From NCBI RefSeq assembly GCF_003634705.1, contig NZ_RBWU01000004.1:372001-436000 (forward strand): a stretch of 64,000 nt of DNA, given 5' to 3'. A program made the translations under genes and the position numbers. Under the pieces are notes generated by a model. It was not told where the DNA came from. It saw only the letters and a program-made list of their open reading frames with translations, and made no database searches. This document shows positions 39,543 through 48,781 of this stretch, piece after piece. The stretch's first letter is position 1. Each line of letters begins with the position of its first letter. This DNA is from Actinomadura pelletieri DSM 43383 (GTDB lineage: Bacteria; Actinomycetota; Actinomycetes; Streptosporangiales; Streptosporangiaceae).

Positions 39543-42500
39543 GTGGAGACGGTGACGGCGGACCTGCACACGCCGGTGCACCCGGTGCGGTTCGTGACGG
39601 CGGCGGCCCTGTTCGACGGGCACGACGCGGCGATCAACATCATGCGGCGCATCCTGCAGTCCCAGGGCGCGGAGGTGGTGCACCTCGGGCACGACCGTTC
39701 GGTCCGCGAGGTGGTCGACGCCGTCCTGGAGGAGGACGCGCAGGGCGTGGCGATCAGCTCCTACCAGGGCGGCCACGTCGAGTACTTCGAGTACCTGTCG
39801 CGCAGCCTGAAGGAGGCCGGCGCCGAGCACGTGAGGGTGTTCGGCGGGGGCGGCGGCGTGATCGTCCACGAGGAGATCGCGCGGCTGGCGGAGGCCGGGG
39901 TGCGGATCTTCTCGCCGGAGGACGGGCAGCGGCTCGGCCTGCCCGGAATGATCAACGAGCTGGTGCGCGAGTGCGACGTCGACCTGACCGCCGAACCGGC
40001 GCCGGTGGAGGCCGTGCTGGCCGGGGACAGGCGCGCGCTCGCCCGGACCATCACCCGCGCCCAGGCCGGGAGACTGACCGAGGAGGAGCGGGCGCGGCTC
40101 ACCGAGCGGGCGGCGGCCCGTTCGTCCGCGGTGCTCGGCGTCACCGGGACGGGCGGGTCCGGGAAGTCGTCCCTCACCGACGAACTGGTGCGGCGGCTGC
40201 GCGTCGACCAGGGCGGCGTCGACCAGGGCGGCGTCGACCAGCGTGGCGGCCCCCGCGTCGCGGTGCTGGCCGTCGACCCGACCCGGCGGCGCGGCGGCGG
40301 CGCGCTGCTCGGCGACCGGATCAGGATGAACTCCCTGGACGGCGAGCAGGTGTTCTTCCGGTCCCTGGCCACGCGGGGTAGGCGGGAACTGCCCGACGGC
40401 ATCGACGACATCATCGTCGCCTGCAAGGCCGCCGGATACGACCTGGTCATCCTGGAGACGCCCGGCATCGGGCAGGGCGACGCCGCGATCGCCCCGCTGG
40501 TCGACGTCTCGCTGTACGTGATGACGCCGGAGTTCGGCGCGCCCACGCAGCTGGAGAAGATCGACATGCTCGACTTCGCGGACGCGGTCGCGATCAACAA
40601 GTTCGAGCGGCGCGGCGCCGCCGACGCGCTGCGGGACGTGGCGCGGCAGATCATCCGCAACCGGGGCGCGTTCGGGCAGCGTCCCGAGGACATGCCCGTG
40701 TACGGCACCAGCGCCGCGACCTTCAACGACGACGGGGTGACGGCGCTCTACCAGCACCTCAAGGGGCTCCTGGTCGACCACGGCGTGGAGCTCTCGGAGG
40801 GGAACCTGCCGAAGGTCGAGACGAAGACCTCCACGGCCGCCGCCACCGTGATCCCGCCCGCCCGGGTGCGGTACCTGTCCGACATCGCCGAGACCGTGCG
40901 CGGCTACCACGCCGACACGGTGCGGCAGATCGAGGCCGTCCGGCGCGTCCAGCGGCTGGACGAGGTCCGCGCCGAGCTGACGGACACCACCGAGGTCGAG
41001 GAACTGCTGGAGAGGGCACGCCGCGACGTGAACCCCGGCGACGCCGCCTTGATCGAGGAATGGCCCGCCGTCGTGGAGTCGTACTCCGGGGACGAGCAGG
41101 TCGTCCGCGTCCGCGACAGGGAACTGCACACGAAACTGACCCGCGAGTCCCTGTCGGGCAGCCGCATCCCGCGCGTCGCGCTGCCCCGCTACACCGACCA
41201 CGGGGAACTGCTGCGGTTCCTCCGGAACGAGAACCTGCCCGGACGGTTCCCGTTCACGGCCGGGGTGTTCCCGTTCAAGCGCGACAACGAGGACCCGGCC
41301 CGCATGTTCGCGGGGGAGGGCGACCCGTTCCGCACCAACCGGCGCTTCAAGCTGCTGTCGGAGGGCCAGCCCGCGACCCGCCTGTCCACCGCGTTCGACT
41401 CCGTCACCCTGTACGGGCGCGACCCGGACGAGCGCCCCGACGTGTACGGCAAGATCGGCACGTCCGGCGTGTCGATCGCCACGCTGGACGACATGAAGGC
41501 GCTCTACGACGGGTTCGACCTGTCGTCGCCGACGACGTCGGTGTCGATGACGATCAACGGCCCGGCGCCGACGATCCTGGCGTTCTTCCTCAACACCGCC
41601 ATCGACCAGGGGCTGGACGCCTTCTACGAGGAGCACGGACGCGAACCGTCCGCCGAGGAGGCCGCCGCGATCCGCGCGCGTGTGCTGTCCACCGTGCGCG
41701 GCACCGTCCAGGCCGACATCCTCAAGGAGGACCAGGGGCAGAACACCTGCATCTTCTCCACCGAGTTCTCCCTGCGGATGATGGGCGACATCCAGGAATG
41801 GTTCATCGCCAACCGGGTCCGCAACTTCTACTCGGTGTCGATCTCCGGCTACCACATCGCCGAGGCCGGCGCGAACCCCATCAGCCAGCTCGCGTTCACC
41901 CTCGCCAACGGGTTCACCTACGTCGAGTCGTATCTGGCGCGCGGCATGGACGTCGACGACTTCGCGCCCAACCTGTCGTTCTTCTTCTCCAACGGCATGG
42001 ACCCCGAGTACAGCGTCCTCGGCCGCGTGGCCCGCCGGATCTGGGCCGTCGCGATGCGCGACCGGTACGGCGCCAACGAGCGCAGCCAGAAGCTGAAGTA
42101 CCACGTGCAGACGTCCGGGCGGTCCCTGCACGCGCAGGAGATGGACTTCAACGACATCCGCACGACGTTGCAGGCGCTCATCGCGATCTACGACAACTGC
42201 AACAGCCTGCACACCAACGCCTACGACGAGGCCGTCACCACCCCGACGGCCGAGTCGGTGCGGCGCGCCCTGGCCATCCAGCTCATCATCAACCGCGAGT
42301 GGGGGCTGGCGATGAACGAGAACCCGTTGCAGGGGTCGTTCATCATCGACGAGCTGACCGATCTCGTCGAGGAGGCCGTGCTGGCGGAGTTCGACCGGAT
42401 CAGCGAACGCGGCGGCGTCCTCGGCGCCATGGAGACCGGCTACCAGCGCGGCCGCATCCAGGACGAGTCGATGCTGTACGAGCAGCGCAAGCACGACGGC

Positions 42501-42798
42501 TCCCTGCCGATCGTCGGCGTCAACACGTTCCGCGGCCCCGACTCCGGCGACGGGACGCCCGACACGATCGAGCTGGCCCGCGCCACCGAGGAGGAGAAGC
42601 GGTCCCAGCTCGACCGGGTGCGCGCCTACCGGAACGCGCACCGCGACGAGGCGCGGGAGGCGCTCGAGGCGTTGAAGGACGCGGCGCGGGCCGGGGAACG
42701 TGTTGACGGTCCTGATGGACGCGGCGCGCGTGTGCAGCCTCCAGCAGATCAGCGACGCGTTCTTCGAGGTCGGCGGCCAGTACCGGCGCAACGTGTGA
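39543..42798 (+). CDS. icmF: Isobutyryl-CoA mutase fused (IcmF), frameshifted near its C-terminus
   Basis: About 1085 aa if the frame is corrected. Start GTG 39543; GTG 39552 also fits family N-termini. Order: B12-binding domain (VRFVTAAALFDGHDAAINIMRR, HLGHDRS), MeaB-like GTPase chaperone (P-loop GVTGTGGSGKSS at about 200; DPTRRRGGGALLGDRIRMN; ETPGIGQGD), linker, then the mutase TIM barrel (GRFPFTAGVFPF ... KIGTSGVSIATLDDM ... MTINGPAPTILAFF). It rearranges isobutyryl-CoA and butyryl-CoA with adenosylcobalamin. After KDAARAG (about 42690) the frame breaks: the expected C-terminus LMDAARVCSLQQISDAFFEVGG is in another frame and stops at 42798, consistent with a 2-bp loss in GGGGAGAAC. Uncorrected, the ORF runs on to 43847. 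Confidence 0.88.
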
Positions 42799-43847
42799 AC
42801 CGCCCTGACAGGAACGCCCACAGAGACGCCACCGCTCCGGACGCCCCAGATCAGGGCGCCCCAGATCAGGGCGCCCCAGATCAGGGCGCCCCAGGTCAGG
42901 GCGCCTCTGAGCGGGGCGCTTCGGAGCGGGGCGCCCCAGATCAGGGCGCCTCTGAGCGGGGCGCTTCGGAGCGGGGCGCCCCAGTTCGGGACGCCTCTGA
43001 GCGGGGCGCTTCGGAGCGGGGCGTCCAAGAGCGGGGCGTCCCTGGTCCGGGCATCTTCGAGTGGGACGCTCCTGAGTGGGACGCGGTCGATGACACCGGC
43101 GCCCCGGTCCCCGTCCCGGATCGGGTGGGGCGGGTCGTGTCGATCGTCCCGTCGCTGACGGAGACGGTCGCGGTGACCGCGCCGGGGCTCCTGGTCGGCG
43201 CGACCGCCTGGTGCACCCATCCGGCCGGGTTGGACGTGCCGCGCGTCAGGGGCACGAAGAACCCCGACCTGGAGCGGATCGCGGAGCTGCGGCCCGACGT
43301 CGTCCTCGGCAACACCGAGGAGAACCGTCCCGCCGACGTGGAGGCGTTGCGCGCCGCGGGGATCCCGGTGTGGATGACGGAGATCCGCACCGTGGACGAG
43401 GCGCTCGCGTCCCTGCGCCGGGTCCTCGCCGTCGCGTGCCGGGTCCCGGTGCCGGGTTGGCTGGACGAGGCGTCCCGCGTTTGGGCGAACGTCGCTCCCG
43501 GCGAGCCGCGCGGGGCGATCGTGCCGATCTGGCGGCGGCCGTGGATGGTCGTCGGCCGGGACACCTTCGCCGGCGACGTCCTGTCCCGCCTCGGGGTCAC
43601 CAACGTCTACGCCGATCATTCCGAGCGCTATCCGAAGATTCCCCTCGGCGAGCTGAACGCGGCGGGCGCCGACCTGGTCGTGTTGCCGGACGAGCCCTAC
43701 CGGTTCACCGAGAACGACGGCCCCGAGTCGTTCCCGGGAGTGGACGTCGCGCTCGTCGACGGCCGCCTGCTCACCTGGTACGGCCCGTCTTTGGTCGAGG
43801 CCCCGCGAGCCCTGGCGCGCCAACTCTCCGACACCCACCGCCGCTGA
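42795..43847 (+). CDS. BtuF-like helical-backbone metal receptor (cobalamin-binding type), N-terminal pentapeptide repeats
   Basis: The core (from about 43130) reads RVVSIVPSLTETVAVTAPGLLVGATAWCTHP, LPDVVLGNTEENR-type (LRPDVVLGNTEENRPADVEAL) and GLPxLLTWYGP-like (LLTWYGPSLVEAP), i.e. a class III solute-binding fold as in BtuF. There is no signal peptide or lipobox, so it acts in the cytosol or is moonlighting. GTG 42795 overlaps the corrected icmF stop as GTGTGA and would add an 80-residue stretch of GAPDQ/GASER repeats; a start near GTG 43125 would give a normal 240-aa protein. In this sequence the frame is continuous with icmF. Cobalamin binding would suit an icmF neighbour. Confidence 0.75.
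   Translation: MNRPDRNAHRDATAPDAPDQGAPDQGAPDQGAPGQGASERGASERGAPDQGASERGASERGAPVRDASERGASERGVQERGVPGPGIFEWDAPEWDAVDDTGAPVPVPDRVGRVVSIVPSLTETVAVTAPGLLVGATAWCTHPAGLDVPRVRGTKNPDLERIAELRPDVVLGNTEENRPADVEALRAAGIPVWMTEIRTVDEALASLRRVLAVACRVPVPGWLDEASRVWANVAPGEPRGAIVPIWRRPWMVVGRDTFAGDVLSRLGVTNVYADHSERYPKIPLGELNAAGADLVVLPDEPYRFTENDGPESFPGVDVALVDGRLLTWYGPSLVEAPRALARQLSDTHRR
42841..43080 (+). repeat. 15-bp minisatellite, 16 units, in frame
   Basis: Sixteen exact 15-bp steps from 42841 to 43080. Units are GCGCCCCAGATCAGG, GCGCCTCTGAGCGGG and GCGCTTCGGAGCGGG types, decaying at the 3' end. In the receptor frame they encode GAPDQ, GASER and related pentapeptides. Confidence 0.95.
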
Positions 43848-44195
43848 CACCCGGGCTGACGGACCCTCACCCGTCGCCGCCGAAGGCACCTGCCCGGCCC
43901 TCAGATCCCTGTGCGCAGGCCCGGAGGAGTGGACGCCTGTCTGGCGTCAGCGGCCATGTGCGCACACGTCCACGGCCTCCTGAACGCTCGGCGGTCCCGG
44001 TGAGGCGCTCGGCCGCGCGGTTCCGCCGGGGGTTGCTCGGGGCCCGGGTTTCGGCCATGGCCGGACCAGGCCACGACAGGGGGTTGCCTTCCCGTCCGGA
44101 CGCGCGCACCGCCGGTGGACGCCGTCAAGCGCGGGCCAGGGCGGGGTCATCGGCGACCCGGGGAAGTTCCAGGAGATCGTCCCCGGACATGAAAA

Positions 44196-44236
44196 GCGGC
44201 GCCGGGTGGATACGGGGGCAATCCACCCGGCGCCGC
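44196..44236. terminator. Strong hairpin after the BtuF-like gene
   Basis: Perfect 16-bp stem GCGGCGCCGGGTGGAT (44196-44211) and ATCCACCCGGCGCCGC (44221-44236), 9-nt loop. It lies in the 500-bp convergent gap 43848-44348. The rest of the gap up to 44190 shows no gene I can support. Confidence 0.8.
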
Positions 44237-44241
44237 ATCAT

Positions 44242-44270
44242 CGGTGTTCCGACGGGGGCCCGGAACACCG
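44242..44270. terminator. Second hairpin, facing the DUF3099 gene
   Basis: CGGTGTTCC (44242-44250) and GGAACACCG (44262-44270), 11-nt loop. Suited to end the DUF3099 transcript from the other side. Confidence 0.65.
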
Positions 44271-44348
44271 GCACGGGCGCCCCGACGGGGGACCAGAGCG
44301 CCGGTACAAATCGTACACCGAAACCCCCCGCGGTTAGTCAAGAGAATG

Positions 44349-44678
44349 TCACGACCGGATTTCTGGTCGCTGTCCGGAAACCGGCTTCTGTACCCGCCGT
44401 GACCGGTCGTCAAAGGTCGCGCGGGTCGTGGGCTCCCGGCCCCCGTTCGCGAAAATCACGGCGACGTACGGCAGAAAGAGCGCCCCGACCACCAGAAGGA
44501 TCATCACCCACACCGGCGCGCCCGCGACCGCGGCCAGGATCGCGCCGACGAAGCAGCCCGTCCGGACGCCCATGGACAGCAGGTAACGGCGCTGCCGGTG
44601 GCCGATGTCCTCCGACATGGGGCGGGGGGCGTCGGTGACCGTGTAGACGTCCGGCCCTCGATGGTGATTGACCTTCAC
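44349..44678 (-). CDS. DUF3099 membrane protein
   Basis: 109 aa from GTG 44678. The family pattern is DVYTVTDAPRPMSEDIGHRQRRYLLSMGVRTGCF followed by two membrane helices (about 48-66 and 69-86) ending YVAVIFANGGREP; a polar tail follows. A box TACCGT (44690-44685 on the minus strand) ends 6 nt before the GTG, so it is probably leaderless. Function unknown; conserved across actinobacteria. Divergent from the dodecin gene, with 69 bp between the starts. Confidence 0.85.
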   Translation of the reverse strand: MKVNHHRGPDVYTVTDAPRPMSEDIGHRQRRYLLSMGVRTGCFVGAILAAVAGAPVWVMILLVVGALFLPYVAVIFANGGREPTTRATFDDRSRRVQKPVSGQRPEIRS

Positions 44679-44747
44679 ACTTCCACGGTAAGCCCAAGGG
44701 GGACGCCGGGCGACGGCAGTACGGGTCAAGAAAGCGGGAGGAACGAG

Positions 44748-44960
44748 ATGAGCGATCGCACGTACCGGGTGACGGAGATCGTCGGAACCTCGCCGGAGTC
44801 GGTCGAGACCGCGATCCGCAACGGTGTCAGACGCGCCGCGCAGACGCTGCGCCACCTGGACTGGTTCGAGGTGGCCGAGGTCCGCGGCCAGATCGAGGAC
44901 GGCGAGGTCGCCCACTTCCAGGTCACCATGAAGGTCGGTTTCCGCCTGGAGGACGCCTGA
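44748..44960 (+). CDS. Dodecin family flavin-binding protein
   Basis: 70 aa, ATG 44748 with GGGAGG 6 nt upstream. YRVTEIVGTSPESVETAIRNGVRRAAQTLRHLDWFEVAEVRG and HFQVTMKVGFRLE cover the whole dodecin fold (one helix against a three-stranded sheet). Twelve copies form a hollow shell that stores flavins or CoA; the flavin-stacking Trp is in LDWFEV. A very strong hairpin follows, giving a monocistronic unit. Confidence 0.93.
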   Translation: MSDRTYRVTEIVGTSPESVETAIRNGVRRAAQTLRHLDWFEVAEVRGQIEDGEVAHFQVTMKVGFRLEDA

Positions 44961-44964
44961 GCGC

Positions 44965-45006
44965 CGCGCGGAGCCCGTCCCCGGAACCGGGGACGGGCTC
45001 CGCGCG
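44965..45006. terminator. Bidirectional terminator, dodecin / tldE
   Basis: CGCGCGGAGCCCGTCCCC (44965-44982) pairs with GGGGACGGGCTCCGCGCG (44989-45006), and the inner CCGG pairs too, giving the longest hairpin of the window. It is between convergent stops at 44960 and 45025. Confidence 0.9.
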
Positions 45007-45024
45007 AAAGGCCGGAGTCGGCCG

Positions 45025-46407
45025 TCAGGACGCCTGCGACACCGTCGACATGTTGAAGTCGGGAACGCGCAGCGGCGGCATCGCCGAGCGGGTGAAGTAG
45101 TCGGACCACTCCCGCGGAAGGGTCGGCCGCGTCCCCCCGACCTCGGTGAGGCGGGACAACAGGTCGACGGGGCTCTCGTTGAACCGGAAGTTGTTCACGG
45201 CCCCGACGACCTCCCCGCCCTCGACGAGGTACACGCCGTCGCGGGTGAGACCGGTCAGCAGCAGTCGTTGCGGGTCGACCTCACGGATGTACCACAGGCA
45301 TGTCAGCAGCAGCCCCCGTTCGGTGCGGGCGACCATCTCCTCCAGCGACGCGCCGGTGTCGCGTCCGGTGAGCACCAGGTTGTCGATGGCGGGGGTGAGC
45401 GGCAGGCCGGTCCGTTCGGCGGACCGCCGCGTCTGGGTGAGGGCCGTGAGGGTCCCGTCGGCGATCCAGTCGGTGGCCCGCAACGGGAGGCCGTTGTCGA
45501 ACACCGACGCGTCCCGGCCGGACGCGTGCGCGACGACGAACGGCGCGCACTCCAGGCCCGGTGCCGCCGGGTCGCTGGACAGGGTGACGGGCATGCTCGC
45601 GAGCCGCTCACCGACCCGGGTGCCGCCGCCGGGCGCGCTGAACACCGTCCGGCCGTCCTGCGCGTCCTGCGCCCCCGCCGACCAGTACAGGTAGATCATC
45701 AGGTCGGCGACGGCGGACGGCGGCAGGATCGTCTCGTACCGTCCGGCGGGCAGGTCGACGCGCCGCGCCCCCCACTCCAGCCGCCGCGCCAGGTCACCGG
45801 TCAGGGCGGGGACGTCCACGTCGGTGAAGTCGCGGGTGCCGACGCCCGCCCACGCCGACCCGCCCGCGCCCTTGGCGTTGAGCTCCAGCAGCCCGGTCGG
45901 CTGGTCGTGACGGGCCCGCAGCCCCGCCGAACTCCCGACGAACGTCGACGTCAGGACGTGGTTCGCGAACCCGTACAGGCGCCGGTCGGCCGCCTGCGCC
46001 GCCGCGAACGCCTCCCCGAGCGCGGGCGCGAACCCCTCGAACACGCCGATGCCGGTCTCGGCGGGGTCGTCGTCCCAGCCGCCGGACGGGCCGCCCTCGA
46101 CGAGCGGCGCGGCGTCCTCGGCGGGCTCGTTGCCCGCGGCGTCGGCCTCGGCGGCCCGCACCAGGTCCTCGATCGCGTCGGCGCCGACCGCCGACCGGGA
46201 CACCACGCCCGCCGCGACGCCGTCCGCGGTGTGCCGCAACGCGATGACCGTGAGGCGGTTCGACCGGGTCACGCCGTTGGTGGTGAGCGTGTTGCCCGCC
46301 CACCGCAGGTTCGCGGTGCTCGCCTCGTCGGCGATGACGACGCAGTCGTCCGCGCGGGACAGGGCCAGCGCCCGTTCGACGGCCTCCTGCGGCCTGATCA
46401 CGCTCAC
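45025..46407 (-). CDS. tldE: TldE/PmbA family metalloprotease subunit
   Basis: 460 aa from GTG 46407, which overlaps the tldD stop as GTGA. PmbA/TldE signs: VVIADEASTANLRWAGNTLTTNGVTRSN, GFANHVLTSTFVGSSAGLRARHDQPTGLLELNAKG, DGLxRxxATDWI-like (NGLPLRATDWIADGTL) and GLLLTCLWYIREVDPQRLLLTGLTRDGVYLVEGGEVVGAVNNFRFNESP. TldE has no metal site of its own and makes a heterodimer with TldD that cleaves unfolded peptides; known substrates are microcin B17 precursor and antitoxin CcdA. Clearly an operon partner of the upstream tldD. Confidence 0.93.
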   Translation of the reverse strand: MSVIRPQEAVERALALSRADDCVVIADEASTANLRWAGNTLTTNGVTRSNRLTVIALRHTADGVAAGVVSRSAVGADAIEDLVRAAEADAAGNEPAEDAAPLVEGGPSGGWDDDPAETGIGVFEGFAPALGEAFAAAQAADRRLYGFANHVLTSTFVGSSAGLRARHDQPTGLLELNAKGAGGSAWAGVGTRDFTDVDVPALTGDLARRLEWGARRVDLPAGRYETILPPSAVADLMIYLYWSAGAQDAQDGRTVFSAPGGGTRVGERLASMPVTLSSDPAAPGLECAPFVVAHASGRDASVFDNGLPLRATDWIADGTLTALTQTRRSAERTGLPLTPAIDNLVLTGRDTGASLEEMVARTERGLLLTCLWYIREVDPQRLLLTGLTRDGVYLVEGGEVVGAVNNFRFNESPVDLLSRLTEVGGTRPTLPREWSDYFTRSAMPPLRVPDFNMSTVSQAS

Positions 46408-47903
46408 TGGCCCGCCTCCTTCAGGGCGTTGAGGATGTTGACGCCGCGGAACAGCGCCGACGGGCAGCCGTGGCTGACCGGTGCGACCTGCCCCGGCTGG
46501 CCCTTCCCGCAGTTGAACGCGCCGCCGAGCACGTACGTCCCGGGACCGCCGACCGCCTCCATGGAGTTCCAGAAGTCGGTGGTGGTGGCCTGGTAGGCGA
46601 CGTCGCGGAGCTGCCCGGCCAGGCGCCCGTTCTCGATGCGGTAGAACCGCTGCCCGGTGAACTGGAAGTTGTGGCGTTGCATGTCGATCGACCAGCTCTT
46701 GTCACCGACGATGAAGATCCCGCGGTCGACACCGGAGATCAGCTCGTCGGTGGACGGGCCGTTCTCCGCGGGCCGCAGCGACACGTTCGCCATCCGCTGG
46801 ATCGGCATGCTGGACGCGGCGTCCGCGAACGCGCACCCGTTGGAACGGTCGGCGCCGGTGAGACGGGCGATACGACGGTCGGTCTGGTAGCCGGTGAACA
46901 GCCCACCGGTGACGATGTCGAACTCCTGCGTCTGTACGCCCTCGTCGTCGTAGCCGATGGTGGCCAGGCCGTGTTCGGCCGTACGGTCCCCGGTGACGTT
47001 CATGACCTCGGACCCGTACCGGAGGGTCCCGAGCTTGTCGGGCGTGGCGAACGACGTCCCCGCGTACGCCGCCTCGTATCCGAGGGCCCGGTCCAGTTCG
47101 GTGGCGTGCCCGACCGACTCGTGGATCGTCAACCACAGGTTGGACGGGTCGACGACGACGTCGTAGACGCCCGGTTCCACCGACGGCGCGGCGAGCTTCT
47201 CGGCGAGCAGCTCGGGGATGCGGGCGAGTTCACCGTCCCAGTCCCAGTGGTCGCCGGTCAGCCACTCCCACCCGTACCCGGCGGGCGGCGCGAGCGTCCG
47301 CATCGTGTCGAACAGGGACCCGGAGATGCCGACGGCGTTCACCGACGGATGCACCCGGACCCGCTGCTGCGTGGTGACGGTCCCGGCGAGGTCGGCGAAG
47401 AACTTGTTCTCCTTGACCTGCAGGAGCGTGGCGTCGACGTGGTCGACCCGGTCGTCGTCGAGCAGCAGGCGGCTCCACCCGGCCAGCAACGCGACCTTGT
47501 CGCCCGTCGGGACGTCGAACGGGTCGATCTCGTACGCCGAGACCCAGGTCCGCTCCCCGTGGACGGGTTCGGGCGCGAGCTCGATGGGTTCGCGGTTGAC
47601 GGGCCGGGCGACGGCGGCGACGTCCACGGCCTGCGCGGCGACGCGCGCGGCGCCCTCCACGGTCAGGTCGATGCCGGCGGCGAAACCCCACGTGCCGTCC
47701 TTGACGACCCGGACCGACAGGCCGACGTCGTCGGCGTCCAGGGCGGTCTCCAACGCGGCGTCGTGGAGGGCGAGGGTCTGGCTGCGGATGCGTTCCAGGC
47801 GGAAGTCCGCGTGTTCGGCGCCGAGCTCCCGGGCCCGGCTGAGGGCCGCGTCGGCCAGCGCGCGAAGCGGCAGCGCGGTGAAGGATGGATCGATGTCATG
47901 CAC
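46404..47903 (-). CDS. tldD: TldD family zinc metalloprotease subunit
   Basis: 499 aa from GTG 47903; the in-frame region upstream of it has no family similarity. Metal-binding HExxxH is present as HESVGHATELDRALGYEAAYAGTSF (about 280-304), with the third ligand Cys in FNCGKGQPGQVAPVSHGCPSALFRGV near the C-terminus. N-terminal HADFRLERIRSQTLALHD is also typical. With TldE it forms a chamber protease. Overlap of 4 nt with tldE indicates coupled translation. Function in this host may include maturation of ribosomal peptides, but no RiPP gene is visible. Confidence 0.94.
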   Translation of the reverse strand: MHDIDPSFTALPLRALADAALSRARELGAEHADFRLERIRSQTLALHDAALETALDADDVGLSVRVVKDGTWGFAAGIDLTVEGAARVAAQAVDVAAVARPVNREPIELAPEPVHGERTWVSAYEIDPFDVPTGDKVALLAGWSRLLLDDDRVDHVDATLLQVKENKFFADLAGTVTTQQRVRVHPSVNAVGISGSLFDTMRTLAPPAGYGWEWLTGDHWDWDGELARIPELLAEKLAAPSVEPGVYDVVVDPSNLWLTIHESVGHATELDRALGYEAAYAGTSFATPDKLGTLRYGSEVMNVTGDRTAEHGLATIGYDDEGVQTQEFDIVTGGLFTGYQTDRRIARLTGADRSNGCAFADAASSMPIQRMANVSLRPAENGPSTDELISGVDRGIFIVGDKSWSIDMQRHNFQFTGQRFYRIENGRLAGQLRDVAYQATTTDFWNSMEAVGGPGTYVLGGAFNCGKGQPGQVAPVSHGCPSALFRGVNILNALKEAGQ

Positions 47904-48071
47904 CTTTCGCAACCTACCCCTCCCGCCCCTCCCGTCCCCGCCTCCGGAGGCCGCGCGAGGGACCCGACAAACACGGGTCGACGGATCTTGTCGGGTCGGC
48001 ACATCCGCGGGCCGGGCCGGGGGCCGCTAAGGTCGTGACGCACCGACGCGCAGCCGAACGAGAGGGTCCTG

Positions 48072-48776
48072 ATGAGTCGATCTGTCCTCGTGACCGGGGG
48101 TAACCGGGGCATCGGCCTCGCCATCGCCCGCGAGCTCGCCGCCGCGGGCGACGCGGTCGCGGTGACCTACCGGTCCGGTGAGCCCCCCGAGGGGCTGTTC
48201 GGCGTGCGGTGCGACGTGACGAGCACCGAGGACGTCGACACCGCGTTCGGGAAGGTCGAGGCGGAACAGGGGCCCGTCGAGGTGCTCGTCGCCAACGCCG
48301 GGATCACCAAGGACACCCTCCTTGCGATCATGGCGGAGGAGGCGTTCACCTCCGTCCTCGACACGAACCTGACCGGCGCGTTCCGCGTCGCCAAACGCGC
48401 GACCAAGAGCATGATGCGCAAACGCTCGGGACGGATCGTCCTGGTCTCCTCCGTGGTCGGGCTGTCGGGCTCGGCCGGGCAGACGAACTACGCCGCGTCC
48501 AAGGCGGGCATGGTCGGCTTCGCCCGCTCCCTGGCCCGCGAACTCGGATCCCGCGGCGTCACCGTCAACGTCGTCGCCCCCGGGTTCGTCGACACCGACA
48601 TGACCGCGGTGCTGTCGGAGGACCAGCACAAGGCCATCACCGCCTCGGTCCCCCTCGGCCGGATCGCGCGACCGGAAGAGATCGCCAAGGCCGTCCGGTT
48701 TCTGGCGAGCGACGACGCCTCCTACATCACCGGGGCCGTGCTCCCGGTCGACGGCGGACTGGGAATGGGGCACTGA
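48072..48776 (+). CDS. fabG: 3-oxoacyl-ACP reductase
   Basis: 234 aa, ATG 48072 with AGAGGGTCC upstream. SDR fold: cofactor site VTGGNRGIGLAIA, VANAGITKD, catalytic Ser in VLVSSVVGLSG and the YAASKAG Tyr-Lys pair, then VNVVAPGFVDTDMT. Close to mycobacterial MabA/FabG1. It reduces beta-ketoacyl-ACP with NADPH in fatty acid elongation. Five nucleotides separate it from fabI; the fabG1-inhA order is conserved in actinobacteria, and supports a type II fatty acid synthesis operon. Confidence 0.95.
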   Translation: MSRSVLVTGGNRGIGLAIARELAAAGDAVAVTYRSGEPPEGLFGVRCDVTSTEDVDTAFGKVEAEQGPVEVLVANAGITKDTLLAIMAEEAFTSVLDTNLTGAFRVAKRATKSMMRKRSGRIVLVSSVVGLSGSAGQTNYAASKAGMVGFARSLARELGSRGVTVNVVAPGFVDTDMTAVLSEDQHKAITASVPLGRIARPEEIAKAVRFLASDDASYITGAVLPVDGGLGMGH

Positions 48777-48781
48777 CGATC

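Noticed and set aside
39543..42700. Cobalamin riboswitch in front of icmF
   Set aside because: The spacer is only 44 bp and lacks any B12-box; control by the MarR operator is more plausible.
42841..43080. CRISPR-like array (also considered at 25057-25380)
   Set aside because: Repeats are directly adjacent with no unique spacers, and no cas gene is present.
39504..43889. 1461-codon minus-strand ORF opposite icmF
   Set aside because: Shadow frame of a strongly conserved gene; it also begins and ends in repeats.
43867..44190. Small overlapping ORFs after the BtuF-like gene
   Set aside because: No ribosome binding sites, no conserved motifs, and similar frames on both strands.
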